A stretch of 64,000 nt of DNA from Rattus norvegicus (taxonomy: Eukaryota; Chordata; Mammalia; Rodentia; Muridae): the NCBI RefSeq assembly GCF_036323735.1, contig NC_086021.1, forward strand, positions 160,936,976 through 161,000,975, read 5' to 3'. The position numbers and the translations under genes are program-made. The notes beneath the pieces are model-generated. The model ran no database searches, was not told the origin of the DNA, and saw nothing but the letters and a program-made list of their open reading frames with translations. Of the stretch, positions 24,574 to 36,400 are shown in pieces. The first letter of the stretch is position 1. Every line of letters starts with the position of its first letter.

Positions 24574-25440
24574 TGAGACCTTTTTTGATGCACATAAATT
24601 AGCGTCGGATATTTTTAAAGTGTGTTAAGTAAGTTTAGGTTTTAAATAATCAACAGGTTTACAGATTCACAAATGGTTAAAATATGTCCGTTCAGGTCGA
24701 AGTTCCCTTTCCTCCCTCTTCCCCCTCCTTTCTGCGCCCTTTTACCCCCACCCCCACTCCACTGTCAATGCTTCTACATCGTTTCCTGTGGGGGCTAAGT
24801 TTCATACATACTTCTCTAAAGAATTTGTGGGGTTTATTCGTGGAGATGGTTTTCAAACGAAAAAAGTTACCCTGAGTGTATTTACCACCCTAGCCCCCGC
24901 TGCTTTTAACGGGGGGGGAGAGGGGATAGGAGCTGCGAAGTGCTGCTGCCCCGGGTTCTTGGGTGGTCTGGAGTTTTCTAACCCAGTTCTCTCTTGGCAC
25001 TTTAGCCACACTTCATTTCGTGTTTCTCTTCCCGCCTTCTCCTCACTGTTAGCTTTGCGGCCCCATCTAACGCACCCTGGAGTGGTGGGGAGAACATTTA
25101 GCAGCGAAATTCTAAGACACCCCGCTCCCCGTAGAACTCAGGCTTTTGCGCCCCCTGGCGGCTGCTCCCGTGAACTGCAGTGGCGCCTTCGCGCCTGATC
25201 TTCCTACTCGAGGGCGCGGTCAGGAAGCTGCGCCCGCCGGTAGTGCGCCTAGAAGCTTCTTGGGCGACCAGGCCAGATGTGGACAGATTGGTCTCTGCTT
25301 TTGAGGTTCTCTACAGAATGTGAGCACCACCTCGAGTTGCCCGAGGCTCTACATATTTGCAGGTACCAGTTATGGATGAGTTGTTTTTTTGTGCTTTTTC
25401 AGGAACCAGGGTCTTTTCTATTACATGTAGTTAGTGGGGG
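24574..25440. other. Unique DNA with GC-rich patch at 25.1-25.27 kb
   Basis: The patch has many CpGs and the ideal CTCF motif at 25148. It has no obvious donor site or ORF that would make it a first exon. Confidence 0.4.
25148..25161 (-). promoter_or_regulatory. CTCF-like motif (minus orientation)
   Basis: The plus strand GCGCCCCCTGGCGG reads CCGCCAGGGGGCGC on the minus strand, an essentially ideal CTCF core. It lies in a local GC-rich patch (25.1-25.27 kb). A weaker, oppositely oriented match (CTACTCGAGGGCGC) follows near 25206. Confidence 0.65.
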
Positions 25441-25690
25441 AGGAGGCACGTGCAACGCTGCGTGCCGGGGTCAGAGGGCAACTTACGGTAATCGGTTTTC
25501 TCCTTCCATCATATGGGTCCCAGTGATCAAACTCAGGTTGTCAGGCTGGGGTGCAAATGCCTTTACCTGATGAGCCATCTTGCTGGCCCTTTAGTTTTGT
25601 TTTCAGGAAGAGATAGTAATGTCTTGCTGCTCTGCGGCCCACGCTGGTCTTGAACTCATGATTCAACTTCAACTTCCTGAGAGCTGAAAT
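25440..25690 (-). repeat. B3-like and B1-like SINE fragments (antisense)
   Basis: GATCAAACTCAGGTTGTCAG with GATGAGCCATCTTGCTGGCC (to 25590) is antisense tRNA-type. CACGCTGGTCTTGAACTCAT (to 25690) is antisense B1. Confidence 0.75.
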
Positions 25691-26121
25691 CACCGGCCTG
25701 TGTGACCTCTCCAAACTTTGTAGTTGCGATCTAGTCGGATAAATGAGCACACGCAATGGGCGGAGCTAAGCTGATTGCGACCAAAAAAAAAAAAAAAAAA
25801 ATCCCTAGCGACAGACAAGACAGACAGGGTTGCAGACAGGAACACTTCCTCACCTTGGACGACCCAAGGCTCCCCAGCAACTGTCCTATCCAGAGGATGC
25901 CCCACCCACCCTTCTCGGGCTCCCAGCCCCATAATAAGATGCGGAGTTAGCTACTGGTACGTTCATCTCTGTAAGAAAGTCGGTTTGTCAAGGGCCAGGA
26001 CTTTGAACCTTGTTCACTTGTACATCCTAAGCCCTTCCCAGGGTGCCAGGCGTACAGCTAGTGTTTAACTGAAAGTTGTTGAATTAACTGGAGTTGATAA
26101 TGAAGCCCCTAAAGAAAGACT

Positions 26122-26274
26122 TTTTTTTTTTTTGAGGTTTTTCTAGACAGGATTTCTTGTGTAGTCCTAGCTGTCTTAGATCTCGTTTTGTAGATCAAAG
26201 TGGCCTCGAACTCAGAGATCTGCCTGCCTCTGCCTCCCAAGCGCTTTAAAAGTGTGTACCACCATACCCGGCTT
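26122..26274 (-). repeat. B1 SINE (antisense)
   Basis: T-rich lead, GGATTTCTTGTGTAGTCCTA, AAAGTGGCCTCGAACTCAGA, TGCCTGCCTCTGCCTCCCAA. Confidence 0.9.
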
Positions 26275-26298
26275 AAGAGGTCAAAAAGCAACTTCAGA

Positions 26299-26466
26299 GG
26301 CTGGAGAGATGGCTCAGTGGTTAAGAGCACGGACTGCTCTTCCAGAGGTCCTGAGTTCAAATTCCAGCAGCCACATGGTGGCTCACAACCATCTGTAATG
26401 AGATCTGATGCCTTCTTCTGCTGTGTCTGAAGACAACTACAGTGTACTTATATATAAGTATAAAAA
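26299..26466 (+). repeat. B2 SINE with perfect target duplication
   Basis: B2 head GGCTGGAGAGATGGCTCAGT and tail AACTACAGTGTACTTATATA. The 16-bp direct repeat AAAAAGCAACTTCAGA lies at 26283-26298 and 26467-26482. Confidence 0.97.
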
Positions 26467-26491
26467 AAAAAGCAACTTCAGAATCTAGGAG

Positions 26492-26850
26492 TTGTTGGGG
26501 ACGTAACCCAGTTGGTAAAGCACTTGCTTAGAATGCACAAAGCCCTGGTTTGGATTCCCAGTCCTGAATAAAACCAGGAGTGGTGTGATGTTAGCCTAGA
26601 GGCACGAGGCTACCCAAAGCCATCTCTGGGTAGCTATGGAGTTTGAGGCCAGCCTGGGGTACATGTTTGTTTCAAAAACAAGCAAAGGGATAAACAGAGT
26701 GTGAGTCGTGCCCCTCCTCCTCACCCCAGCCTGTGCATATAAACATTAAACTTTCTGTAAACTTTAAACTGCTCAAAGGATTTTGAGAGCAGGGCTCAGT
26801 AGTAAAGTACCTACCTAAACCCTGGGTCCATCCCCATCCCCACCCCCAAA
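26492..26850 (+). repeat. B4-type SINE and an ID-like fragment
   Basis: An ID-like head (CCCAGTTGGTAAAGCACTTG, GCCCTGGTTTGGATTCCCAG) is joined to a B1-like part (GAGTTTGAGGCCAGCCTGGG) up to about 26690. A second ID-like piece (GGGCTCAGTAGTAAAGTACC) lies at 26783-26850. Confidence 0.6.
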
Positions 26851-28339
26851 AATGCAGGCTGTAGATGGCGAAGAAAATATTCAGAAGTAAAAGATTTAAA
26901 TAAACAAAAGCTAAGACATTCTAAGGATTATAAAAGTCAGGGAGGACACACACTGGTGTCCATTCACGTCTGCAGTGAACAATGAGTCACACCCACACAG
27001 CCCCCACCCCGAAGGATAAGACAGGAGAGCTCCTCAGGGGAAGTGGCACTTGCCATTCATGCTTGGAAAAGAGATTGGGTCAGGTATTGAAACTTATTGG
27101 TCCCCACTGGGAAAGGACTTGCTTGGAGTGATTAGATGAGCAGCGGAGGGTCTCCAAGGGTTGACCAGGGTTCCTTAAAATAGCAATACCATGCAGGGCT
27201 CCTGTGAGAGGCTGGCCACCGGCTGGAGCACAAGGAGGGAGTTGGGATGGAGATGATCCCTGCGGGACCTGGGAGGACAACATTCCAGGGCACTGGAGTA
27301 GCCTCTGCTGGGGAAGCTTCCCTTTCAGAGCCAAGCCTATGTCCCTGAGGCTAACACATTTTGCCTTGGTTCAGGCTCTTCACGAGCACTGACAGACACG
27401 TGTATGAAACTGGAGACGCATCAACAAGAAGAGTTCCAGCCAAAGTACCCCAAAATCTGAGGCTTGGAGAAGGGTCAGGGTTGGGAGCTAGGCCAGTAGG
27501 CTTCATGACAGAAGGGACTTGGTAGGGGTTGGTGATACCCAGGTTATTAGGGAGAGGCGGGCAGAGGGAGGCATTGAACATGAGTGAAGATTCCCTTGTC
27601 GTAGAGATAAAGTGTCCCAGTGATAAGAGCTGTCAGTATAGCCCCCTACAGCTATAGAAACACTGTGACTCTCTGGGTCTACTTTCACAGGTAGATGTGG
27701 CTTCTATGGCCAAAGGCCAGTGCCTCAGGCTGCTCCTGCAAGCCTGAGAAGGGCCAGCTCAAACTGTACCAAAGATCTAAAGATAACTGCTTGGGGTAGG
27801 ATGGGGGAGATAGGAGATTCGTTGCTATCTTCTAGGTACACTTTGAGTAGTGTTTTCTGAGCCCCATAGCACGCTGCCTGCTGAATGAGGGAAGGGGGCC
27901 CCAGGTCTTCATAACAAGGCGGTCTCTCAGAGATCAGGGCTGCAGTTCAGAAAGAGCTGAATTATTCACAGACGGCCTTTCAAATGGGAAGCTGAGTTCC
28001 AAGACTTGTTTGACACATTTTTCTCCGGGGAGAGCGCCCCCCGGTGGTTCTGGCTCCAGGTCTAGCCCATGCTTCCTGTTACACCTTCCTTGATTCAAGT
28101 ATATTCCTTCCTGAGTCTCAGTTTCTCCACCTGTGAGATGGCGCAGAAAAGCATCCCCTGTCCTGCAGGCTTAAGTTACTGTTACCCAGACATCAGAGAC
28201 TTGAGGGTCCCCCAGAGCTGTGTGGCTCCACACCAGACCCATTTCCTCAGTTATACAGCAGAGCTTGTGTAGTAGGCTCCCAAAGGCAGGAGTGAGGGGC
28301 AATAGCTAACTTACGTCTGACCTCAGGAGATTCTGCCCC
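26851..28339. other. Unique DNA upstream of Slc52a3
   Basis: No repeat family is recognised. The CTCF-like motif at 28034 is the only site I would name. Confidence 0.4.
28034..28047 (-). promoter_or_regulatory. CTCF-like motif upstream of Slc52a3
   Basis: The minus strand reads CCACCGGGGGGCGC, one mismatch from the CTCF core. It lies about 300 bp upstream of the Slc52a3 promoter block, with the same orientation as the motif at 25.15 kb. Confidence 0.45.
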
Positions 28340-28539
28340 ACCCCCGACTTGTTCCCGCGGGAAGAAGAGAGGCGGGATGCAGAAGGCTCAGGTCCTGCGG
28401 GCTTCAAGCAGTAGCTCCTGAGTGCTGTCACTCGGCCACTCCCGGGTCCCGCCTACCTTCCCGCCACCGGGGCGGGGACAGACAGGTGCCGCCACAGACT
28501 CCTGAATCCACCGAGCAGGCAGACCCTCCGTGACCCTAG
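28340..28539 (+). promoter_or_regulatory. Slc52a3: Slc52a3 promoter and non-coding exon 1 (predicted)
   Basis: This is a locally GC- and CpG-rich block 4.3 kb upstream of the ATG. It has a GC box GGGGCGGGG at 28469-28477 and further GC-rich Sp1-type sequence, no TATA box, and ends in a strong splice donor CCTAG|GTGAGTGG (last exon base 28539). The human gene also has a non-coding first exon, and Sp1-type control of its minimal promoter fits my memory. The transcription start cannot be fixed from sequence; somewhere around 28400-28470 is plausible. No other equally good donor plus GC-rich block lies between here and the coding exons. Confidence 0.65.
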
Positions 28540-29874
28540 GTGAGTGGCTGTGGAGCATGGGCAGGGGGCGTCGGTCAGGGGACAGCGGGTGACCTGTGAC
28601 CTTTCCCCTAGTTCCCGCCAGGAGGGCGGCTGGGATAAGTGGAACAGCTGCGGGCTCTGAGCCGCCCTTGTGCTCCCAGTCCGGGCCTGCTTGGCCTTGG
28701 ATGCTACCCTATACACCTGTATCCACCTGCCCAGCTTCAGCAACCTGGCTTGGGTGCACAAGGTCGCACCAGTCTGGGCATGGCTCTCCTCCAAAGTTTG
28801 GCTAGTGTGGGAGGCCGGATGCCCTTCCTAGCCCGCAGGGAGGGGAGGAAGGAAGGGAGCCTTGAGACCTCCTCCCTCCCACCCAGAGACCTGGGCCACC
28901 AAACCATGACATACCCGGTCCCTTTCAACGGTGGGACCTCCTAGGAGGCTCAGAGAAGAAGAGCAAGTGACCCGAGGTCCTACAGCTTGGGGGCACAGGC
29001 CTGGATGGCAGACAACTCTCTCTGAGATCAGGGTGGGCAGGATGCCACTGCCACCAACCTGCTTTCTGGGTGTGTGGTTGCCCAGACAAGTCTTTGCAAA
29101 GGGAACTTGAATTGGCATGAGTTGGGGGCCGTAGGTGAAAACCGCCATCCTACTTGGATGTGAGAGGGCCCAGGCAGCCCCCAAACCTACACCTTCTCTT
29201 GGTCTCTTCCTCTGCCTCAGCCTCTCCTGTCCCCTCTGTTCTAGCATTTTTCCTTCAGCCTACTTTGGGGTCTGTTGGCTCTCTGGTTCCCAGTGCCCTG
29301 TCCCGCACCCATCAGTCACTCTTCCACATTTCTTCACCCCCTTTTCGGCACTCCACTCCCTTCCCTAGGTTGGCTTTGTGGGCCCCTGCTCTGCAGAGCA
29401 GGTCCTACCCAGTCCCCAGGGCCACCTGCAAGCCAGGGCCGGCTCTCTCCAGTCTGGGCCCCCTCGGCTCAGTGCCCACCAGCTGCCGCCTATCTATGCA
29501 GAGAGAGCATCCAACCATGGCATCAGGGTGTAGGGTGGCCCAGTCCCTTGCAAGCCACATGCTGCCTCCACATAAGAGAAAATACCCCCACACATACCCC
29601 AGTTCCTGTGGGAGAACTCTGTCCTGGCTGATAGACTCAGATAGGCTCCCTGACTGGCTGGCTTCTGAGGATCCTGAGATGAGAGGCTTTGTATACAGAA
29701 GCCAGGAAACTGTTACAGTCCAGGACCAAGGTCAGGCCACACAGGGGAGGAGGCAGCCCAGTGCCACACAATGGGGCTGTGGGACTGCTGACACTCGGTG
29801 TTTGATGTAAAAGTAACAAAGAGAATGGCATGAACTTACTTAGCATACACAAGACCCTGGCTCTCACCCCTGCA

Positions 29875-29918
<44 letters not shown>
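29875..29918. repeat. (CA)n microsatellite
   Basis: A pure run of about 22 CA units in Slc52a3 intron 1. Confidence 0.97.
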
Positions 29919-29920
<2 letters not shown>

Positions 29921-30821
29921 GAACATCAGAAGGGCCAAGCCTGAACTCATCCTCTGATGTCCCTTGTCACCACTTGCTTCTGGACCTTGTCTCAGTCAGA
30001 GCCTTTGTCTTGTCTCTCCCGAAGGAGACCCTGGCACCCAGGAAGCAGCTCGGTCTTAGGACCCATGTCTCTGGCCCACTCTCCCACTTCCTCACTCCTT
30101 ACTACCTGGCCCCAGAGCCTGAAGTTTTAAGTCATTTCTCCTCCTCATTCTTCCCAGGGGCCTGCTGTGTAGTCCCGCCATGAGCAGCTGTGTGACCTCT
30201 GACCACTTCTTTTTCCTCTCTGAGCTTCAGTTTCTTCCTCTGTGAAATGGAGGTGAACCCAGAACTGCTGAGAGGCACGGACATAAGGGGTTTAGTACGG
30301 GTGGGTCCCAAGCAGCCATGACGGCTGCCGTCTGTCAGGACCATAACATGCAATGGCTGTACCCTGCTCCCTGTCACAGTCCTCACTGCAGCCATCAAGA
30401 CTGGACTCCCTTTACCTAGGAGGGGTCAATGGGGACACAATACACACTGTCCTTGAAGGGCCTGGTGACATCCCCCTTGGCTTCTCTACTGCCCTTAATC
30501 TTATAGCCACAGCCACACTAGCCCTGAGGCTAATCTTAGAACATGGAGAGCGCCCAGCACTCGCTGACCATCTCTGCCTTCCTTGGACCCTTTCCCCCCA
30601 GATTCTTCTGACACCCACATTCCCACCTCCCAGTTCTTCTTGGCTCTGCGGTTCTCACCACCTAGACGGCTCTGCCTATTGGTTTTCTGTTTTCCTTGGT
30701 GACGGAACTACTCACATTCCTGAGAGCAGAGACAATTGTTCAACTGGGTGTAGGCGCCCAATAAAGGCAGGTTACATACCCGAGTGAACAAGAGACACAA
30801 GACAAGGCAGAAAATACAGAT

Positions 30822-30957
30822 ACTGGCCCTTACCTTGTGACCCAGGCCTATAGTCCCAGCTTCTAGGAAGGCTGAGGCAGGGGGATCTCTGTCTGAACTA
30901 CAGAATGAGATCACAGTCAGCCTGGACAACTCCGTGAGACTCTTGTCTCCAGATTAA
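30822..30957 (+). repeat. B1 SINE, diverged
   Basis: GGCCTATAGTCCCAGCTTCT, AAGGCTGAGGCAGGGGGATC and CAGTCAGCCTGGACAACTCC. Confidence 0.75.
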
Positions 30958-31017
30958 AAGTAAAAGCTCTCACCTGGCATGTGTGTGTCCCTGAGACGCA
31001 CCTCATCTCATGCTCAT

Positions 31018-31130
31018 CTTTTTTTTTTTTTTTTTTTTTTTTGGTTCTATTTTTCGGAGCTGGGGACCGAACCCAGGGCCTTGCGCTTCCTAGGCAAGCG
31101 CTCTACCACTGAGCTAAATCCCCAGCCCCT
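31018..31130 (-). repeat. ID element (antisense) in Slc52a3 intron 1
   Basis: A long T run is followed by GAGCTGGGGACCGAACCCAG and CCACTGAGCTAAATCCCCAG. CTCATGCTCATCTTTT occurs on both sides as target duplication. Confidence 0.97.
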
Positions 31131-31388
31131 CATGCTCATCTTTTAAACATGCCCCCACCATGCTTGGAGCCTTCACTGCTCTGAGCAACAGTCAGACTTT
31201 CCTGCATGTTGTCCCCTCTGCCTGGGCCATCCCCTCGCTGTCAGCGGTCAGTGCTAATTGTTCCTTACAGCGTCTCTAGACTTAAAGAACTGGCTAGAGC
31301 AAAAGTGGGGAGTTGGGATGCAGACCCTGATGGAACCCTGCCTATCTCTCCTTTCCCGTGACAGGCCTGGAGGGGAAATTACTCCTTT

Positions 31389-31458
31389 AATTACGGGCTC
31401 CCTCTGTTCCCTTTATCATTTGCTGCAATTACGGGCACCCTCTGTTCCCTTTATCATT
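31389..31458. repeat. 38-bp tandem duplication
   Basis: The stretch starting AATTACGGGC at 31389 repeats at 31427 with one change (CTC to CAC) and ends at TTTATCATT. Confidence 0.9.
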
Positions 31459-32785
31459 CAATGAGTCAGGAAGTCAGCAGAGCAGTGACTGACAAGGCTT
31501 CTCCTCCTTCGGCCCTGGTAAGGCTTCTGGGGCAAGATCTTGCAGGAATCTGGGTAGGGAAGAAGCTGTAAGCCAATACAGCTTTGAAGGTGGGGCAGGA
31601 GAGTAAGTGCAGCTGAGAGCTGCCTGTCTCCAGGTCATCTAGCAAACCCAGGGTCAGGCCAGGGGAGCCTTGGGTGAGGATGGGATAGCCTCCAGTTTTG
31701 GTCACTCTCATTCTCCCATCTCTTATATCATTTCCTGTTCCCAGGTGGGTTTCCTGTGTAGGAACCAGGGAAAGAAGCTGACAAAACACCAAAGATTCCT
31801 GGGTGAAGCTTGACCAGGAGAAAGCTCTCTCCAGTAAGGACCAAAGAGGGATTTGTGAGTGTGGTGACACATTACACTCTTGAGGAAAAAGTGGGAAGAT
31901 CTAGAGCTCTAGGCTAGCCTGGGCTAAATAGTGAGGTATTTTTGTTGTTTTTTGTTTTGTTTTGTTTTGTTTTGGTCTCAAAACCAGAACAGGAAGAAAA
32001 CAAGGAAAAAGACTTGGAGTTTGCTTGTGGTGACCCAATTGGACAAGTGCTGACATGAGACCAGCTCAAGGGCACACAATGAAAGGGAAGGGGTCCCCCT
32101 TCCTCTGTACAAGGAGGAGCCTGCTGGGGTGATACAGCTCTCACAAAGGCACATGCCACATGCTGACTGGGTGGCCTTGGGCATGTGACTCTGCCTTTCT
32201 GGGCCTCTTCTTTCTCACTGGTGTGGGATGGGTAAACTTCTTTTGCTATGATTATCAAAAACTGTTACATCTGCTGACTTTTCCAAATCATGTGAAAATT
32301 AACATTTTGGAATAATTATCATGGAAATAGCATCCTGGAGTCATTTTCCCTCCAGAAGAGGTATGGTAACCTGTTCACGGGTCAAAGACCTACCTATGTG
32401 TTTTTTTCTCTAAATTGTTTATATCCTTGGCAAATTTCTTTCTGGAGTTTTCAGTTGTTGGTTTGTAAAAACTCTTTATATATTGAAGAACCAAGCCTTT
32501 TATCTGTTTTGCCCACATCTGCTCCAGGTCTTTTGACTGTGCTGTTGGTATTTTTTACAGAAGGTATTTTGTCTGTTTACATGTATTACATTTGTAAGTT
32601 TTAACATTTCTGAAGTTGGATATATCCATCTTTCCTTTATAGAGCCAGGATTTCTAAGTCCTGCCTAGGAAAACCTTGCCCAGTCAAAGGTTATCTGTGA
32701 ACAAATGCATCTGTATTTTCTGCTAATATGAAGCCAGCTTGTTGATGATGAAATTGTGACTGTCTCGACATATGTTCTCCTCCAG

Positions 32786-33407
32786 CCCCCCTGCAGCCTG
32801 ACCTGGAGGACAGGATATCGTCTGGCCCAGGCTGCCCACAATGGCCTTCCTGACACACCTGCTGGTCTGCGTCTTTGGCATGGGCTCCTGGGTGGCCATC
32901 AATGGGCTCTGGGTGGAGCTGCCCCTGCTGGTGACCAAGTTGCCCGAGGGCTGGTACTTGCCCTCTTACCTAACTGTGGTCATCCAACTGGCCAACATAG
33001 GCCCCCTCCTAGTCACCCTGATGCATCGCTTCCGACCCGGCTGCCTGTCTGAGGTGCCCGTGATCTTCCTTATCCTGTGTGTAGGCACAACTGCCTGCAT
33101 CCTCCTAGCCTTCCTGTGGAGTATGACCTCCTGGATACAGGGTAGACAGCATAGTGTGGCCTTCATCGTCCTCACCTTCTTCCTGGCCCTGGTGGATTGT
33201 ACTTCCTCTGTCACCTTCTTGCCCTTCATGAGCCAGCTGCCCACGTACTATCTTACCACCTTCTTTATAGGCGAGGGGCTCAGTGGCCTCCTGCCTGCAC
33301 TGGTGGCCCTTGTCCAAGGCTCAGGTATCACCACCTGTGTCAATGTCACGGAGACACCAGGTACCACCTTGAACCCTGTGACCACTATGGAGACTTCCAT
33401 CACTCAG
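32786..33407 (+). CDS. Slc52a3: Slc52a3 exon 2 (5' UTR end plus residues 1-189)
   Basis: The exon is preceded by two possible acceptors 11 bp apart, TCCTCCAG|CC (exon from 32786) and CCTGCAG|CCTG (exon from 32797). Both lie in the 5' UTR, so the protein is unaffected. Coding starts at 32841 and runs to Q189 at 33407, then donor CAG|GTACC. It encodes the first five membrane segments and the loop with the sequon N168-V-T. If not spliced, the frame runs into a CTTC repeat, giving a meaningless tail. Confidence 0.93.
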
Positions 33408-36400
33408 GTACCTAGCATGGCCCAGAGCCATTATTGTACTGTGCCTTGTCCCCAGTCTAGGAAAGGGAAGATTTGCTTCTGCTATCTCCCTTGTTTGTTT
33501 GACATAACTACATCTTCCTTCCTTCTTTCCTTCCTTCCTTCCTTCCTTCCTTCTTCCTTCCTTCCTTCCTTCCTTCCTTCCTTCCTTCCTTCTGAGATTC
33601 AAAGATGATTTAAAAGTGATAGGAATTTGAACTGTCCCAGAGAGTGACCGGGGCTTGGGGCTCATCAGGGTGTGGAGGTGCATTCTGGGAGGGGAGAAGA
33701 GGAGATGGCTGACGAGCAAAGGTGACTTGTCATAAACTCAGATGGAGTCTGTCAAGTGACAAGACAAAGGTTGCCTCTTTCAGTCCTGAAAATATCCACG
33801 TCCCTCCCCAGTGGACCTTGGGGAGCTATGACTTTGTCCCACCTCAACCGGTTTAGAGTAATTGGTACTGAAGTCTGTCTTAGAGCGATGTATTCTGGCC
33901 TTTTAGTTATATTGGGGGGCTATCCTGAGTCCCCAAACAAAATCACAGACTGGGGAAATGAGGATCTGAGGTCGAGATGTCTCTGATCTCTCCAGGCCCA
34001 GGTTTTTATCTGGGGATCTGTGATGTAGCAGTTGTTTCTGACATTTCTGCCTCCCCCAGAGGTCTGGCTGACTGTGGCTTTGTCCCTCCACAGAGAACCC
34101 TTAGCCCTTCCCTGACGCCCCTCACCTGGCACCTGGAGAGCCGCTACCTGGCCCCACGCTTCTCGCCACTGCTCTTCTTCTTACTGCTCTCCTTCCTGAT
34201 GGGCTGCTGCCTGGTCGCCTTCTTCCTCCTGCAGCGGCAGCCCTGGGGACGGCAAGGCTCCATAGAGGACCTCCTCCACTCCCAGGTCACCCTGCACTCG
34301 ATCAAACCACGTGACACAGAGGACACCGGCTCAGTGGGCGCCCCTGTGAGCAGCCCAGGCAAGGGATCAGTGGAAGTCAGTGTAGCTTCACTCCGCCCAG
34401 CCCAGCTGGCCTTCATCTACTCCGTGGTAGCCTTTGTCAATGCGCTCACCAATGGTGTTCTGCCCTCAGTGCAGACCTACTCCTGCCTGCCTTATGGGCC
34501 TGTTGCCTACCATCTGTCTGCCACCCTCAGCTCCGTGGCCAGCCCCCTCGCCTGCTTCCTCCCCATCTTCCTGCCTAACAGGTATCCCACCCTACCCAGG
34601 GAACTCGAGTGGGGAATAACTCCATTTCAGAACCCTAAGTGCCAAACCCCACCTACTCACTGTCCAATATGTGAGGTGGTTGGTAATATGGTCTCCCAGA
34701 TGTATGGGGTAACACAAAGCTTTGCCTATGTGCCTCTAGTGTACCTATCTGGAAAATGGGAGTGATAACACTTCTTCCTGTGATGTCTGAGAATGTGGTA
34801 TGGGTTCTTCTCAGTGTTCTCCATCAGGGAAATGGAGATGGGCTTGTTCAGCCCTAGCTCCCTGCCTTTGGCTCAGCCAACCCCACCAAGTTGCCCTTCA
34901 GGAATACCTAGACAAAGATGTAATTGGGTCTACCAGAGTGGACGGGACCCTGGCTTAAAAGTATAAGGAGGTCTGACTCTCCCCCATGAAGAAACATCCA
35001 CCTTGGAATCTCAGCGCTTAGAGGCCCTCCTGCCCTCTAGCCATTCAGTTTTGCTACAAACACAGGCCCAGCTGGGACCAAGAACAGGGGCAGGAGAGTG
35101 AGCCAGGAGAGTCCATCAGTTCACCCCAGGGAACAGAAAGAAGTCTGGGACAGAAAGAAGTCTGGGGACACAGGCTTAGTCCTAGAAATCTGACTGAGGT
35201 CACGTCAATGAAAAAAAGAGACACTGAAGAACTGACAGAGGCACAGAAAAGCTGGGGTCATGTGAGATGCGCTCACTCTGATGGAGGGAGGGCGCCTACT
35301 ACACAACCCAGAACCCAGCTTGTTTCTCTAGACAGGACAAGGAGATGGTGCCCGTCAGTCTGGGTAGGTGAACTCTGTAGTGGGGCAGTCTCAGGTTGCG
35401 GAAACATAACGGAAGTAAAAGCTGCCCATGACAGTTTCCGAATACTTGGTCAGTCACTGCTAAACACTCATTCTTGGAGCAGGGGAAGGCATGGCCAATT
35501 CTCTGAGTCTCACCCAAGGAAAGCAATGTCCTCAGCTGATAGCCAGATTCTTCTAGAATTTTGGCCTCACCTCCTAGCTCATGGTTGCCCTCCCCAAGAG
35601 TAAGTGAGGATCCTGGAGAAAGTGTATTAACACCCTGAAGGACCCTGCAGAGATCAAAGCTCCTTCTGGTGGCTTTGACAAGGAGCTGATGTCATGAAGG
35701 AAGCTTTAGTCACACAACACTCAGAGCTGGGAAGGTGCCCACCACACTCCCATTGCGCAGGCAAGGATAGGTCAAAGAAGGGTCAAGGATCATTCTCAAG
35801 GCATGGGTGGCTGAACTGTGACCTGCTATGGAGAGATGAGGTCCTTGACACCTCTCAGTGTCCCTTTTAAGCTAAGTAGCCTGGGATGGTTTTTCCATAA
35901 AGGTCTAACCTCTAACCTTGGAGGCCCAGCCTACTCCCTGTCCATGAAGGGGACAGGAGCAGGCTTCTCAATGCCCTCTATGCCCTTCTCTGCTCCTCCA
36001 CAGGTCGCTGTTATTCCTGGGGGTGCTCACAGTGTTGGGGACTGGCTTTGGGACCTACAATATGGCCATGGCTGCTATGAGCCCCTGCCCCATCCTGCAG
36101 GGTCACTGGGGTGGAGAAGTCCTTATCGTAAGTATCTACTCCCACTCTCACTTCTCAAGGCTGGGGAGCCCCGAAGACAACTCTGTTAGCCTTAAAAGCT
36201 ATGGGTACCACTTCCCCCCTATCATTTGGGGGAGGGAGAGACACCTGGGTTTCCTTTTACTCTGGAAGGATGGTTCCTGTGCCACCCTTAGCCCTGGAGA
36301 TTCATCTCCATAGGACCTCCTTGTAGTCAGGGGTCATTTCATCTCCCTTAGCTCCATGGAGTTACTCTTTGCCCTTGAGCCCTCTTCTCCCTCCATCCCC

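Larger units (their letters stand above)
28540..32785 (+). other. Slc52a3: Slc52a3 intron 1 (predicted)
   Basis: About 4.2 kb. It contains a (CA)n at 29875-29918, B1 at 30822-30957 (+), ID at 31018-31130 (-), a 38-bp tandem duplication at 31389-31458, a worn B1-like piece with (GTTTT)n at 31866-31980, and an A/T-rich possible old L1 fragment at 32395-32700. The 218-codon ORF at 29154-29810 has no familiar content and is taken as chance. Confidence 0.6.

Noticed and set aside
29154..29810. 218-codon plus-strand ORF in Slc52a3 intron 1
   Set aside because: Low-complexity S/P/L-rich translation, no domain, no splice-bounded exon; lies in C/T-rich intronic DNA where stops are rare.
33408..33608. 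Extension of the Slc52a3 exon 2 frame into the CTTC repeat
   Set aside because: The family alignment ends exactly at the GT donor 33408 and resumes at 34094; the extra residues are repeat translation.
33977..34093. Upstream start for Slc52a3 exon 3 frame
   Set aside because: The frame is open upstream of the exon but the family similarity begins after the CCTCCACAG acceptor; the upstream part is intron.
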